Source: Epiperipatus broadwayi | Lineage: Eukaryota; Onychophora; Udeonychophora; Euonychophora; Peripatidae | NCBI GenBank assembly: GCA_028023455.1 | Contig: JAQFVV010012490.1 | Location: forward strand, 312,001 to 376,000 | Length of the DNA: 64,000 nucleotides | Direction: 5' to 3' | Part shown: positions 34,400-49,588 of the stretch, in pieces | How positions within the stretch are numbered: the stretch's first letter is position 1 | Layout: every line of letters begins with the position of its first letter | The notes under the pieces: model-generated | The model's database searches: none | The model's input: the letters and a program-made list of their open reading frames with translations, nothing else | Told to the model about the DNA's origin: nothing | Translations under genes and position numbers: made by a program

Positions 34400-37185
34400 A
34401 CTCTATTGTCAGTTAACTGTCTTCTGTCAATTGATGTTTATGATTAACTTATTTTCTCTCCGATGTGAATGCGTATCATTCAGTATCAAAAAAACATATG
34501 CTCTTTGAATGATGCATGTGTACCCATTATTTATACATATATTGATTTATTTACAATGTATCAATTGATTAGAATATATATATTTATCTTTGGCCAATAT
34601 ATATTATAACAGTCGGGAAAGATGGACACTTTCCCTATCTGCTGTACAGGGCACCACTAGGCTATTCAAACCTAGAAAATTTATAATGTTGGCAGATAAC
34701 ACCTTTGGAAAAATCCAACTTTTATAAACTGTTAGCCCTAGATACTAGCTCAAGAAGTAGCTGAGATTTACAGTTTAAATTCTTAAAATATATTTTTAAT
34801 ATTAAAAAAAAAAAGCCACTGCCAGTAATAACACACAAAAACATTTATTGTCGCACATATATAAATTTAAATATGAGGAATAAATTAATCTTACTTTAAT
34901 TTGTTATTATTATTTTATATTTTAGTTAAAATCTGCACAGATGGACAGTTTATATAATTTTGTTTTAGAATATTGAGCTACATAGATTATGCAATTAAAA
35001 CTTTCCAAAATATCTAACCTCAGGCTAAAAGTTCATAGCTAAACCAATGCTCGCTTCCTGATATACAGACACAATCAATGCAATATAAAGATGTTAGCAT
35101 AAAACCACGCTGACAGGAATGTGCATCTGCAGCATGATATTATTTAAAAGAAATGATCCTTGTCCAGTACAGGAATGTGTGTCTGTCTGGTAAGGAATCC
35201 TATATATAAAACATTAAAAGAAATGCTGCACATGGAGGGAGAGCAGTCTTTGCTGATTATAGTCCCTATCCATAGAGCAAAAAGAAAAATCACTGGCAGG
35301 TAAATACTCCATGTCCATTGCAATGCAATGGATACACATTTGGAGCCATGCATTCATTTGGAAACATTGCCCTGCATGCTAACACGCTTCACATTACATT
35401 GATATAAACACCCATATATCCCTCTACCATCATTGACTTAACTACAAAACAAATAGTCTGAAATTAACCCCCTTAAAACTAACATAAACTTTAATGAATC
35501 TATGCAGCCATATACCCCCAAATTAAATTTAATACATTTTAATAATTTAGTTAATAAATACAAAAAAAAAAAAAATGGAAATGATGGATTAAAAAATGAT
35601 TAACTGATCTAGTATCCTATTCTTGGTCAGATTAGAGTTCTTTTAAAACTTATGTTTAGCTGATGCATTAAAAGCTTGTTTAAGAGATTGATCTATAAGT
35701 TCATATTGAAAAAGTTTATATTTCCCAGAATAAGTCTTTATGAATCCTCCTGCTTGTGGCAGGTTTATGGAAGTCCATCCTAAGTCTCGTATTCTGTGTA
35801 GATTGTTCTCTTTGAAGATGAAACCATTGCTTGCCAATACTTAGCCCATGAACTGTCATTGGGAGGCCTCAGCTGGTGCATACAAAGAAAACTAATTTTA
35901 TTGCAAGATCCCTACATCATGGAGTCCACAATACAGCTGCAAGTTTAATAGATTAAAACAACAACTAATGAATTCAATAATTTTCTCTTTTTATAGTATT
36001 AGGCATTCCTTATCACTAAATTTTCAGATCCATTGAACATGATGTCACTGATCCTAAGGACCGGATGTTTTCCTTTCTGGCCTCTGTATGGCTTGGCGCC
36101 TGCATTGGTCAATCTTTAATTTTTTTATATCTCTTATCTGACCATACAATTATGTAAGTGCCCAAGGCTATTTTGTTTTACATTCAATTATATTTCAATC
36201 ATTTCCATTCACTAATTAACATTTGTTTTTATTTTCTTTTATATTACTTAAAACAGAAATATTATTCTATCTTTACATCTTTATTTTTTCCTACAAAAAA
36301 GTACTTTTAAATACTAATTTTTTTAAAGTTTTCCATCTGTGTTACAATATATATGTTAAATAAGTATTTTAATTTTCCATTTTTATGTTTTTAATAAATC
36401 AATTTTTATTTAAGAATTATTTCCCCCTTTATTTTAGTTTTAAAATAATGTAATGGCATATGTATACCGTTACAATATATATCAATTAATTTATAATTTA
36501 TCGATTAAGATAATATATATATATATTTGTTTGATTTGTTGTCAATTGATATTTTACATATTTTAAAGTAAGATTGTAGATATCTTTTCTCATTCCTGTC
36601 ACCATGTATAACAAACATCTGGCAAGAAGTTTTATTCTGAATACTTCAGAGTAGATGTAAGGATAGTTATAATGGATCAGATTTGATTGAGTATTAATAA
36701 TTATCTCCAATAAAAATTCATCCCTTTTGACTGAAAAAAGGCTGTAAATAGGATTTCACACCTTATCCAGTTTATTGTGAATTTAAAGTATTGGTATAAC
36801 TTATTATTATTTTAATATTAATCTCCATCTCTTTTCAGGGTTTTGGTGTAATACATTGGCATTCTGAATCTGATTTAACTGTCTGTATTCCAATATATAA
36901 TCATATTCTGATAAGATCTCAGATTAATGCAATATAATCAGATATCAGCTTGGATATGGTAAAGATCTTCAGAAACAGTTTAGTAATTATAATTTTATGG
37001 TCTAATTTATTCCCATCTTTCTTTTGAATCCAGTATCAAATTGCATCAGTCTCTTATATCCAACTGGAGTTATTTATGAATATGTGGTAATCCTTGACTA
37101 GTTAGAAATTATTTATTAACAATTTTCTCAATATTAGTTCAATATACTAATATTATTACACAATTAATTTGTTCTACAACTATTT
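34400..37185. other. Non-coding stretch
   Basis: No gene recognised. The parts at 34600-34700 and 35030-35900 are less AT-rich. Within the latter, GAATGTGCATCTGCAG and GAATGTGTGTCTGTCTGG form a loose repeat about 60 bp apart. The open frames here are short and unlike known proteins. Confidence 0.45.
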
Positions 37186-37189
37186 TACT

Positions 37190-37480
37190 TTACATATTTA
37201 CAGCAATTTAATACATATAATATAATCAAAATTGTGATGATCAGTTTAACTCTAGGTCCACTTTTAGAATTCACTAGTTGATGTCTCTTGATTGAAGCCT
37301 TTCTTCTATTGAACTGGGGTTCAGTCTATTTTCTTGCATCTCATTTTGATCTGAATTGCAGCTTGCACTCCAGCAGGCTTTTTTTTTTTATGTTTGGCCA
37401 ATAGTTTTGTTTGTATCATTTGCATTTTATAGTAAAGAAATCAACTGATTACTTTTTATCATAGGAGGATGATCCTTTTT
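37190..37480. repeat. Dispersed repeat Z, copy 2
   Basis: Diverged homologue of 33230-33560 in the same orientation. Confidence 0.55.
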
Positions 37481-40400
37481 CTATGTTTTAATATATATAT
37501 TCTAACCCAGTATATTTTATTAATGTATTTCTTATTATTTGCACTTTTCGCCATTTCTAACTCAATAATCTTTTAATTAGTTTATTAGAAATTTATTTTA
37601 TTTCTAACCCAATATTTTTATTAGTTTAGTTTATTTGCACCCATGGACACTAATTTTTCAGGTTGTTGTTAAGGCAACCAAAATAAAAGCAACATATCCA
37701 TTAATTTTCCAATATGATCTAAAATACCTTTCATATAATACAATTGTACATTCAATTCTCTTAAGCCATGCCACGATTGTAATAACAACAATAATTGATC
37801 ACTTATTAATTTAAAGAATAATTATAATCATATTAATCTCAGGGTTCTTTGTTTCATGTAAGGAAATGCTCGGCAGTATTGTGTTGTCGCATATGACTGG
37901 CATTCTAGTCGGCTATAGGAAACATTTATTTTACTTAAATTCAATGTGTCTTCATCTCTCATATCAACTGCTATATTATTTAAAGAGATGATAATTCTAT
38001 TCAATAATGACGTATAATTTTGAATAACACAGCCTTTTTTTTTTTCAGAATCTCAGTCAGAATAATAAAAAGACAAGGGTGCTTTTTGTGTCCTTCCATC
38101 ATCCATGACAACACAATAATATAACTAAGATTTATTACTTAGACAATTTAACTAAATGGGAATGGAATAATGTGCAACCAAAGTTAATGGTTTGGGAATA
38201 AATTCATTTTTTTTTTTTTTTTTTACACAAAGGTGAATGTTTAGTCTTAAGTTTTCAACTCCATAAATAATTATCATTAAACTAAAATATAATGACATAT
38301 TCCGATCTGCTTAACTTTATTTATCTGGTATATTAAGTTTTTAAGAATTTGGAATGATTTCGGACTCAAGAAAAGGTTTTGCAAATATTGTGCAAACACT
38401 TATATTTAGCATATAAAAACAAAAAAATGAATCTACAACAAATTTTAACAAGACTATAATTTATTATTATCACAAAAAAAAAATATATGAACATTTATTC
38501 AATAATCCCATAGTAATACAAAAATATAAAATATAACTGACATTAATCTGTATACTCTTTTGGTTATGGACTAGAGGTTACTACTTCTCCTGTATGCAAT
38601 CATATGGATTGATTAACTAAAAGTACATTTCATTACCAATACATTGTTTATTAAATTTTGGTAATCTTGTAGAAGCTTTTATTCAAAATTATTGACTAAC
38701 TATTTTTTTTTTTTTAATGATTAATCCAATCATATGCAATACGCAAAATATTAAATTTATTTCTAATACATTTACTTTATTTATGGTCTTTAATGGGATA
38801 ACCTATTCTAATTATAGGCCAGTTATCAGAAGTTACACTTACCATCTTACATTTAACTTAATGCTAACTTAAGTTATGATACAAATTTTATTCATACGTA
38901 TAATTTTAAATATGAGTATTATTTAATTACTAACCAGAATTAAATATTGCATTTGAATATTCCTTCAGTAAATAAGCGTTTTAAAACTACGCAATTTTAA
39001 TTACTTTCTCCATTGATTTACTTGTCAAATACTAGCAATATTTAGCAGCACAATACAGATATTGATCTTAGTTACTAACGCACTATTTATACTAAAGTGG
39101 ATCTTGAGGAACTAACACCTCCAATATAACCTTTATCTTGGCCGAGCTTTCAAAATTAAGCACAATAATCAACACCTTCCATGGTGGAGCTATCTCTATT
39201 TTCACATGAGGAATATGGAATAACCACGAAGGTCTGTAAAGTAATCTACTACATTAAAATATTTTGGTGGTTTCTTGCCTCTTACTTGGGCATACAACGA
39301 ACACACACCAAATACAATCCTCTCCTGGGATTTAAATGAATGAAGCATACTAAATGCTAGATAAATTCTTGATCGTCCTATCTATGAGAATCGATCACTT
39401 GGGCTATAAACATACCCGAACATTATATTTAAAATCTTTCTCTCATGGAAAACAAAGCTTTTGGGGAGATCACTTTTCATCCCACAAAATAAATACATTA
39501 TAATTATTACCTATGCGAATATTAAGCGTATACCAATGCTATATCTGGGCAGGATAAGTAAATACACTGATTATAATAAACTTATGTTACTGTGTATACT
39601 TTGATCAACATCTGAAATCAATGGACATCATAGAATAAAAGTATAATAATTTTAATTTTAATAAAGGAACATTCAAAATAGTTGGTAGCATACTATCTTA
39701 AACTACATAAAGTGGATGTGTTATTTAAGAATAATTAGGAATAAATTCCTCAATTAATACAGTATAAATTCGCTTCAAAACTTTAACAAGAAATATTTTG
39801 TTATAGCATTTTTTTTTTTTTTTTAGTTACTTCTGATAATTTTCAATATTTATTTTACCCCTTAAATATCTAAATATTTTTCTTTTACGTATCTAACATA
39901 CAAAATTTCTACCTACAATTGTATGTAATAATTAAAACATATTTTATAGATTTTTTCTTTCGTGTTAAATATCAACTTAACCTATAATAATTATATTAAA
40001 ACATACCTTTGTCATTACAAGGCTATTAAATATCACTTGACCATACAGACTTTAACCTATGTGATATAACAAAAAAATACATATCATTTATAACTTAGTT
40101 TTAAACAATCATTAATTAACAAGTGCATACTCTCTCATTAGAAAATGTTTTTCTGTTGAGCAATTGGTCCAGGTGAAGAGCTTTATCCAGTTGTATTTCA
40201 TGAAGCAAGTTTAAAAAAACAATAAACGCATGGTATTATTTCCTTTAAATAATAAGTTTTCTCTTATTTTGTGCATTTAATAAATTAGGTAAAGAAACAT
40301 ATAGCAGAATTGAAGATTAATTCTTACTTGAATTAAACTACTACAATTTTGGGATCCAAGATTAAAAAAAAAATAGATTTCTAACATAGACGAATATTTG

Positions 40401-41918
40401 ACTATAGACGATAAACATACACAATATTTTTTTTTATTGACGATACGTATACTTATTAGCTAGCTTACTTATGGACGAAAATGCGCAATTTTTCCGAGAT
40501 TATTCTGATAATAACTGCAGCTGATTTACATGTATAGGAAGTTTTAATAACTCCAACTGATGTGTAATATAATATATCATTTATTTTTATCATTAAGTCA
40601 CTAAGATATTTGGTTTTGTTCATACTTTAGGAATTATAATTTTTTTTTTTTTTAACGGTAACTTCTCCGTAAGAATGCCCCTATATAACTTTTCCTATAT
40701 TTACTCTGAGAAAGTTTATATTTTTTTTTTTTTAAAAATATACAGGTGCATAATTTAATCATTTATCATTATTATTATTTCCAGACAATTCTTGGTGAAT
40801 AAAACATATTTTAACGTATGTAACTACATTACTTGTAAAGGCAGACAATATTGAGAAAGAGCGCGAAAATGTTTCTAGTTGATTTTCCTTGGTTTCAAAA
40901 TATTTCTTTCAATTATTATTTTTTTTTTCTATACCAAGAAAATATTAATAAATGACATAAAGTTAATAAATAATTAATCTTCTCTTGGAAATCGCTTCTT
41001 TTCCTTAATTTAGATATAATATAATTTTTCGTGATTCTTTTAGTTACATCTGTCATTTTTGAACTTTAGCGCGAGACAATAAACTTTTCAGTATAAAAGG
41101 TCTTTAAATAGGTAGATGGCAAAGAAAATCAGGATATCTTATCAAAAAAATTTAGCCACACATTATATTATTAAAATTTTACTTTGATTACATTTATTTC
41201 TGCAAAATAAAATGAAAAAATTGAGTTACCAAATTTCAGCACTGTTCCTTCCTTGAAAACTAAAAGCAGACTATCTTTTTCAAAAAAAAAAGATCTTGAT
41301 TATGAAATTGGTTGTTTCGTTTTGTTGTTGTTGTTTTTTTTTTTTTACTTTAGCGACCTCTTCCAGAAAAATAATCATTTGATTATAACATAAACAAAAG
41401 AAAGGAAAAACCTATTACAATCATATAGTTTTAGTATTATTTACCTGGATTACAAAGTAATTTGACAATATAAAAAATAATAATAATAAATACATTAAAT
41501 TAACAATCAGTGATGTATAATTCTTTAAACATTATTATTTTTTTTTCTTTTATTTTTTTTTTAAATTTTTTTTTTTTTACAAAAAGAAATTACCAGAAGT
41601 TATTGTGCTTTATGATAAGACACTCATCCACTCTCCCCTCTACCCATCCAAAATCAATTACTGTTTAGCTTTTATACCATATTAATTTGCTCTAATTATT
41701 AATATCTCAATTAAATTATTCATGTTCTCTCTTTAAAAATGACATTGAGTTATTAAATCTATTAGTTATTCACCCAAAACATGCCAAAGTGAGTGAATAG
41801 CATACTTTATTAATCAATTATTACTATTGTTATTTTATCTTTTTATTTCTTTAAAGAATAGCATTGTTTTCCTGCAGAAATAATGCCAAGTAAACCAAGT
41901 GTCAATAACACTAGGTTA

Positions 41919-41920
<2 letters not shown>
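37481..41920. other. AT-rich non-coding stretch with many homopolymer runs
   Basis: No gene recognised. Runs of 10-17 T recur (38030, 38210, 38700, 39810, 40640, 40720, 41335, 41560), some of which could be tails of small minus-strand insertions, but I could not define any element. The 39060-39460 segment is less AT-rich and unassigned. Confidence 0.45.

Positions 41921-41921
<1 letters not shown>

Positions 41922-41974
<53 letters not shown>
41922..41974. repeat. (AT)n microsatellite
   Basis: An uninterrupted run of alternating T and A of about 53 bp, followed by TGTACCAATATTG. Confidence 0.97.
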
Positions 41975-41977
<3 letters not shown>

Positions 41978-42257
41978 ACCAATATTGTATTGGTACATAT
42001 AATAATTTTGTCTAAAAATTATTGAAATAAAAATCATTCATTAAAAGAAAATAGTAAGTAAAAATATCTCTTTTGAGTTAAAGAAAGAAAAGGTAATCTT
42101 GAAACTAATATTGAGTTTATTATAAAATATAGATGTGCATAAATGATGAATTAATGTGAGCTTGTTAATAAAATATATATGTGCGATTGTAAACATAGCA
42201 TAAATATGTGCATGTTAAAATGAAATAAATGAAAGTTAGAAAATTAAAAAACAATCA

Positions 42258-42375
42258 GTGATGGCTACTAAGTTAAAATCTACAAAACAACAAGTTTTGT
42301 GATGGCTATTAAGTTAAACAAAAAAAAAACACCAACAAGTTTGCAATGGCTGCTAATTAACATCTCCAACAACAG
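42258..42375. repeat. Three diverged ~43-bp tandem units
   Basis: Three units begin GTGATGGCTACTAAGTTAAA, GTGATGGCTATTAAGTTAAA and GCAATGGCTGCTAATTAA; the first two end in AACAAGTTTT / AACAAGTTT and the third trails into CCAACAACAG. Confidence 0.75.
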
Positions 42376-43599
42376 GATTAAAAGCTTATCAGAGGAATGC
42401 AATTAAAAACAAGGAAGGAATTTTGACAACAGATATTGCTGGAAAACAACAGGTCTTATGGATAAATAGTCCAGTTTTTCATCGGACAAACAGTTGAGAT
42501 TTAGTTGAGTTGAGTTAACAGTTGGAGAAAGAGTTCAGTTCAGCAAGATCACATCAAATTAAATCAGTCAATCGATCAGCTGATAATGCAGTGTTGAAAA
42601 CCTCGGAAACATACAACTTTGCTTTAGCCTGAGTCCAGTGATAACAGCCCACCTGCCTATGAAAATAATGCTTGCATAACAACTTGAAAATCCGCTATCA
42701 ACATCTAAATGATGTAAAGAAAAATACTTTGGAATACTAAGCATTAAACCTCCTCAAGAAACCTCATATCTGGCTGCATAGAAATATTCTCACTTGAAGC
42801 AGCAATCAGGAAGAAAACAAAGTCCTACTGAAAATAAAGTACACAGCAAACAGCAAGAAGTATCCATGTTCTAAAATCCTAGGTAATAACATTTTTTTAA
42901 TTCTCATTTCTAAAGTAGCCATCGCATTAGTTTGAAGCCTCCCAGAGTCAAATAATAATGAACTCTATAAGCATGCATAAATGACCTATTGATGTGCATG
43001 TTGTGTGTGTTAAGGCATTAGGATATATTGATTTCATTGTATTTTAAATGCCAAATATTGTTTAATTCTTTGTTATATTATATTGCTATTATATATGTGT
43101 GAGCCTGAAGTTATGATAAGCCCTTGTTCATTTAAATAAGTTCTCATAAGTAAATTAAAGTTAGAATAACAAATGTTTAGTAAAATAAATTATCTTGAAA
43201 CCTAAAATTTAATTTTGTCGGTCAATTCTTTTTTACCACTAATTAAAGCAATAATTTGTTATTGAATTAAAAATAGACTGAGCTAGTCAAGGGATTTTTT
43301 GAGTGCTGGGTTATGGGCCTACTATCTAAACATGTTAGTTTTAGAAACTAGCTGGCACCCGGGATTTACTTCGAAACAAATAAAGTGCTTGGATAGTAGG
43401 GGTTTGAATCCAGAAGTCGAGGTGGGCCATAATCTGGAAATGTGATCGTGTTATGCATTGCATAGCTCGGTCTGATCATGGGTATTGTTGATAGCTCTGC
43501 TATCAATAATATTCTCCACTCTGCTCCAACAGGCTGGTTCGTTCACGTAATATTTATGATATAAGATAAATTTACAATAAATAAGGTTTAAACCCAGTT

Positions 43600-43650
43600 A
43601 AACCTAGTGAGAAGAGCATGTTGGATTATCGACGGATCGAATCTGGCACA
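43600..43650 (+). repeat. tRNA-like SINE fragment
   Basis: CCTAGTGAGAAGAGC resembles a polymerase III A box, and GGATCGAATCT, 30 bp on, resembles a B box. They are spaced as in tRNAs, and an (AT)n tract follows. No full cloverleaf forms. The 43290-43600 sequence before it is less AT-rich and may be part of the same insertion. Confidence 0.35.
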
Positions 43651-43659
43651 ATATATATA

Positions 43660-45865
43660 TATATATAATAAAAACACAGAATTACTTCTCTATAAAGCTG
43701 CTTTAATATTTCAACAACCATAAGAGAGCAACAGAAGAAGAGAGCCATATTTTTATGCACTATAAATGTAACCTGATGATATATGCAAATAGCCACAATC
43801 ATATCCATAAAATAATACAAAAGGAAAGGAGAAACAATGTATAAGCTAAATAATAATACTACATAATGTACATGCGAAAATGTCATGTAATAGCCAAGCT
43901 CAGTGGGTCTATACAATAAATGTCATATGCTACAATAAGAAGATATACATAAGGGTAAGTATTTGTAATAAAATATAATGAAAATACAAAACAATATTAT
44001 CAATAACTTAAGAGAACAACAACTCATTCTAGCATAAATAATAAACTCTTAATATTGTGAGCATATGCCATTGAGATTACATTTAATCATTATTATCCAT
44101 CTTCTGAGTATCTTATTGCCATGATCAGATAAAAACATTTCATTTTATAAAATTGGAAAATGTCTTTAAATCTTTGTCAAATAAGATTCATTTTTTGAAA
44201 ATAATTTATTCACTAACAAGATAAATTTAAATAATATGGTTCTTGAAACAAATGAGAGTAATATGATCTTATTTAATCATAAATTCTTTTTGATTCTTCA
44301 TATTTATCCTACATTAAAAGATATCCTAGTGAACAAAATATGACATACATTTACCCCTAAATTAATGTCTTATCATAATTACAATAATTAATATTATTAA
44401 TTTAAATAAAATAAAAAAATCTTAATTTAGAATAGCTAAATAATAATCTAGGATGACATTCAGTTATTAAGAATTAGTAAGGGATTTTATAGTCATTCTA
44501 AATATCTGAGAATAATCATCCTCTAATTTTGAATTTAAATTCTACAATTTAACTTTAACATGGAATAATAAATATAATTTAATATGGAAAATAGTTTTGT
44601 AATAAATAAGCTCCATGATCTTTAAATAAATAGACCAAATTGGCCGAAGTGATCCAAAATGATAAATCTAATTTTAACTTTTTATTATAAGCAGATACTT
44701 CTTTCTTAGGTGTATTTATAATATCAAATATAATTCAACAAAATAACCTTTATTACTTCCAATATTCATGTACTCTTATGACAATAACACTTAAAATAAT
44801 TTAATATTTTATATGATTATTTAAATATTTGATTGACATGTAGAATGATTTCTGGTTGTTAAGTGGATTTGATATAAACAAATGACTATGAGAAATTTCT
44901 TAAATAACAAAACAAATATTTATTTACAGAAAACAAATAAAAATCACAAATACTCCATATTTGAGTCCACATAGCCAAAGACTTTTACAAGCATTACTTT
45001 CTTAAAATTTATGACAGAAAGATTTAAATTTTACATGTTTTATATATAAAAAAAATTCAATTACATTAAGCAAAAATAACCTAGCAGATTAAAATAAACT
45101 TTCTATTGTTTAATTATCAAAAAGTTCTCACTTATCAATGTATTCATACAATGATAATAACCTTCATATAAACAGTGTAACTTTTATAAATATTTACCAT
45201 ACTCGATAATAATATTAGCTTAGCAATCCAGCAACAAAGAAGTGATAAGAAAGATATACATTGTCTATTTATGTTTAAAATATAATTTTACAAATATTGA
45301 AAACAATTATCATATTTTGTCCTCATAATTAATAAAACTCAAATATAAGACACATAAACAATAATCATTCAAATCTAGGTTAACCAAAAATGCTAGAAGA
45401 TGTAAGGTAGAATTCCTCAATACCTTGATAAAAACATCTAAATGCCAGATGAAGACATGGCAAAATGTTATGCATACTTTACAACACCATTAACAACAAA
45501 ATAAGTCCACATCTCATAAAATGCACCTAGGGCTAATAAGAAAAGGACCTAGGACAGTCACTAGTCAGAAAAAATAATGAGAATGCATACAAAGGACAAA
45601 ATATTAATTAGGGATTGCCTTAAAATAGAGACCACTACTGTCTCCAAAAATATGCATATTGCATACTAGGAGGACAATAAATATGAGACTAATGCTACTA
45701 TCTACATACATAGACATAAATAAGCATTCATAAAATAGAGAAAGACTAAAATTCTATCTCTAAATTAAAACACTATAGCTAATAAATGCAAAAGAAAATA
45801 AATAATAATTAATTCTAAATATGGCTTGATTAAAATTAGGCAATGACTAAGCATGAAATAAATAA
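43660..45865. other. AT-rich non-coding stretch
   Basis: No gene, RNA or repeat recognised. The 96-codon minus-strand frame at 43626-43916 is Tyr/Ile-rich low-complexity translation. Confidence 0.5.
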
Positions 45866-46531
45866 TGTGCCAGTCAAAATCATGTATTCATTCAACAAGA
45901 CCAATAATCCAAGCAAAAGTACATTGAATCCAACCATACACAAGATATAGATGTCAGGGGAATGGTGAATCCTAACCTATTTGCCTGAACTATTGCCTCT
46001 CTGACTAATGAATAATGTTTGTGATGACATTAGCAATCCTTGGTTCTATTCTGTCCAAGCTGGAGGTCATGGTTCACAAAGAGACTCAAAATAATAAAGG
46101 GTTTATATAAGAAATTAATGATTTAATGAATTCTAATGATTGCAGAACGGTACAGATGTGATTTGATATCGATTACTAATGATTTGAACTGTAATAATTA
46201 TAACTCTTTCTGGCAACATTACAAATAAGTGAATTTAAATCAAAGAAATATTATAAATAAATAGAGTAATTAACATTAGAGATTGGGAGTGATGACAAAC
46301 TAAGCTAATTTAAAATAATATTACAGGAATTTATTAAAAAACTGAGTTATTGTTATACAAAATAAGTTGAGTTTTGTTTATACAACTAGGCTATATTTCT
46401 TGAATTCGTTTTGATGTGGCTAAATGCAAGGCATTTGATAACAAAGTAAAATTTTGTTAATTGGTCTGCCAAGAACCAATCAGTAATAAAACATCATTAG
46501 CCCTCTTTAAGAGATTACAAATAAATCTATT

Positions 46532-46568
<37 letters not shown>

Positions 46569-46573
46569 TAGAC

Positions 46574-46611
<38 letters not shown>

Positions 46612-46616
46612 GTAGG

Positions 46617-46658
<42 letters not shown>

Positions 46659-49186
46659 TGAAAGAAGTGCATTTATAACACTATTACCTTTAATTCAGTG
46701 GTATGTAATGAGTGTGGAAAGCAAAATAGTTCTTGCATAAATAATTGACAATTATATAGTCAGATTTAATTATTGAGATTGGTTGGTTAAGGACATTCCA
46801 TCATGGCAGAAAGCATTTCAGGTTTGTAAATAATGATATAAAAATGATGAAGGCAGTATGCTGTTATAGATTATGACAAAAGAACAAATGAATGAGGTCT
46901 GTTACAAACCTCTGGGCAGCTTTGCTGAAAAGAAATTCCAGATATGTACAGGTAGATAAGAGAAATGTTAGCCCTCCAGCCAAAGCATGTCTCTGAATAA
47001 TAATGATAGATTTGATGTGCTGGAATTTCCATACGCATTTTAATGGCATTGCCTGGAAAAGATTCTGAGTAAGAAATATGTCCACACTTAAGGGAGAGTT
47101 ATGGGTTGGACTGGTCATATTTAAACTTCCGAAGGTCCTGATGAGTAAGTAGCAAAGCAAGAATAATAATCAATGAATGGTTGTAACTATAAATACATAA
47201 TGCCTTAGACATATATAGATAGATAGTGTATCACTAACAAAAATAATAACTTAATTCCTGATTAAAATAATCGGCTCCCTGACATAATAGAAAATCCCCA
47301 GAAATCTTAGGCCATTAATGAATGGATCATAAATTATAATATATAAAAAAGGCAAGCATTAAAACTAAACTTAGAATAAACTGTCTTCCACACTTTCTCA
47401 GTATTTCCTATATTGGTAATTTATCAACAATACATCATCAAAGATTACAAAGTCAATCTGTCTTTTAACTAATATAGACAGACTGGGCATTGAATATCAA
47501 ACTCACTTCTGGTGAAGTTTGACAACATATATAATAAATTATACATCATAATTTTACTATTTTACTGATACAAATGAAAATATATACGTGTGAAATATAT
47601 AGTTAGTAGTTGATATGAAAATGCTATGATAGCTGTGCTTTAAAATGATTCTCTTTTAAGATATTTTTTTACAGAAATTGTAATAGATTTTACTTAACAG
47701 ATTTAATAAAATAAATTATTCTCTCTGAAATAATTACGAGGGCAATTTTAAGTTGGAGATAATCATATACCTAACTTTTAAAATAATTTCAATTATTTAA
47801 AATAAATTTATACTATAAGAGGTATAAAACTAAATGAGCTTTCTCAATTAATTTAAGGGAAATAAGTCTCCTGTAAGGATTTTTAAATGGAGAAAATAAG
47901 AGGAAGAGGATTTAAAGTTAGTTGCTCATTGAGTTTTATACTTGGCAGTTTCAGTAAGTCAATATTATAAATAAACCAACAAAAAAATTAATTTAAATTT
48001 GCTGCATCAAAATAATGTGAGATTTTTATAAAAATTGATATTTTAAATTTAAGAAAAAAAAATTAAAAGATGAATTTTAAAATGAAGTTGTAAAACATTA
48101 CAGATATATATAAATTAACATTGATTAGAAAACAATGTGAGGTAGAATCAGTGGCTTGCAGAAAATTGGAGATTATCTCAACCGATTGGTAGATCTTCCA
48201 TGGCTTGAAACAGGCAGTTATAAAAGCAGTTCATTTACCAGGCTTTCTTGACACAGTACAGTCTCTGGGCTAGGTGTTGAGAGCACTAGAATAGCATTGT
48301 GATGAGCTGGTAGAACAGAGCTCTGAAAATCAAATGACCGGTCTTTTACTTCCTCATTCTTTATGCATAAAATACTATAAATACTCTTCAGTGAACTGTT
48401 CTTCAATCCCTCCCTTATCAAAATTTTTACTATTTATTTGATCCAGTCTTATATATTAGGATTCAATCTACATTGATAATTGCAATTGCTCTAAGTGGTT
48501 CTCTGTGGTTGGTGTCTCCTTGAGCAGGAAATCTACAATCCTGCCTTCAACATGCCTCAAGGATTCATTCTTCTAATTAAAAGAAAACAGCAACAAGCAT
48601 GATTAAGTTTATCAGTCATCATATTAACAAAGCCTATTTAATTAAGATTTAGATTTTAAAAAATGTAAATTTTATTCACAAATTTTTTTAAGAACTTGGT
48701 ACATTCTATAAATAATACGATGACTTACAATCTGATATTTGATATAAAACTTAAGTAGAAATTTACAAAATATTCCTTACAAATATTAGATTGTTTATAT
48801 AATTGACCCTTTAATCTACATTTATCAAAAGATAAATATAAAATGTTATCAACTGATTAATTGAAGAAAAATGAACTTTAATAAAAGAATTTAAAATATT
48901 TGTAACATTTTACAGATATCTAGGATTCATTTATTTACTCAATGCCAATTTAATAAAATAAACATAATATACATTTCTACAAATATAAAATAAACTATCA
49001 TAAAAAGGTTAGTTTTAATCATAAAATACAAATTAATTAGGTAAAAGATTATATTGATTATAAATATACTACAACCTATTATGAAATGGGTGAAAGTTAA
49101 TATACAAGACTGGGTTCAAACCCATACTAGTGCTGATGGCATTGGCACTAGGTGAAGCAGAAATGTGTACTATATTTCCAGCTTCA
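45866..49186 (-). repeat. LTR copy A (3' LTR of the minus-strand element)
   Basis: It matches copy B along its full length apart from the GATA/GACA microsatellite at 46533-46659, which copy B lacks, and many single-base changes. TG and CA ends are intact. No coding potential is seen. The 98-codon minus-strand frame at 46864-47160 is partly conserved in copy B (55471-55656), but that simply reflects shared ancestry. Confidence 0.85.
46533..46659. repeat. GATA/GACA microsatellite
   Basis: About 30 tetranucleotide units of GATA with an inner block of GACA and two GGTA units, inside LTR copy A. The open frame across it on the minus strand (Tyr-Leu-Ser-Ile repeats) is a translation artefact. Confidence 0.97.
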
Positions 49187-49560
49187 TATCCCTCAACTTG
49201 GGGAAAAAACAACATTTTACTTGGGTGTCCAGTGACAGTAGAGGCTGACCAAGGATTTAGTGACCGAGATTTATTTTATTATTATAGGAATGGTAACAGT
49301 GTTTAGATTTGCTAACTTCTAAATTATAGTTTATTATCATGAATCATTACCGTTTTCTTGGTTTATTTCAAAAAAGGGCCTCCCATTTTGAAAATAATTT
49401 AGACTTCCCCTGGATCTGAAGGTATTTCATAGTATGGTTTTAAATGTTGAGCATTAAAAGTCCCCCTTTTGTTCAAAAAAAATTCCTTTGCTTATTTCAT
49501 CATCAGCTAGCATGAAGGCACTATTACCATGTTTTCAATATTTGTCTTTTTTATGTTCTT
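49187..49560 (-). other. Interior next to the 3' LTR
   Basis: On the minus strand this is the non-coding end of the interior. A short purine run (GAGGGA) stands immediately before the LTR start and could be a weak polypurine tract. Nothing else was recognised. Confidence 0.4.
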
Positions 49561-49588
49561 TCTCTTCTTCCTTGCTCTGCTGTCTATC

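Noticed and set aside
46457-46672. Tyr-Leu-Ser-Ile repeat protein on the minus strand
   Set aside because: It is produced by the GATA/GACA microsatellite inside LTR copy A.
49100-49130. GGGTTCAAACCC as a polymerase III B box (also in copy B near 57695)
   Set aside because: It is a perfect B-box match but has no A box or cloverleaf partner, and it lies inside the LTR.
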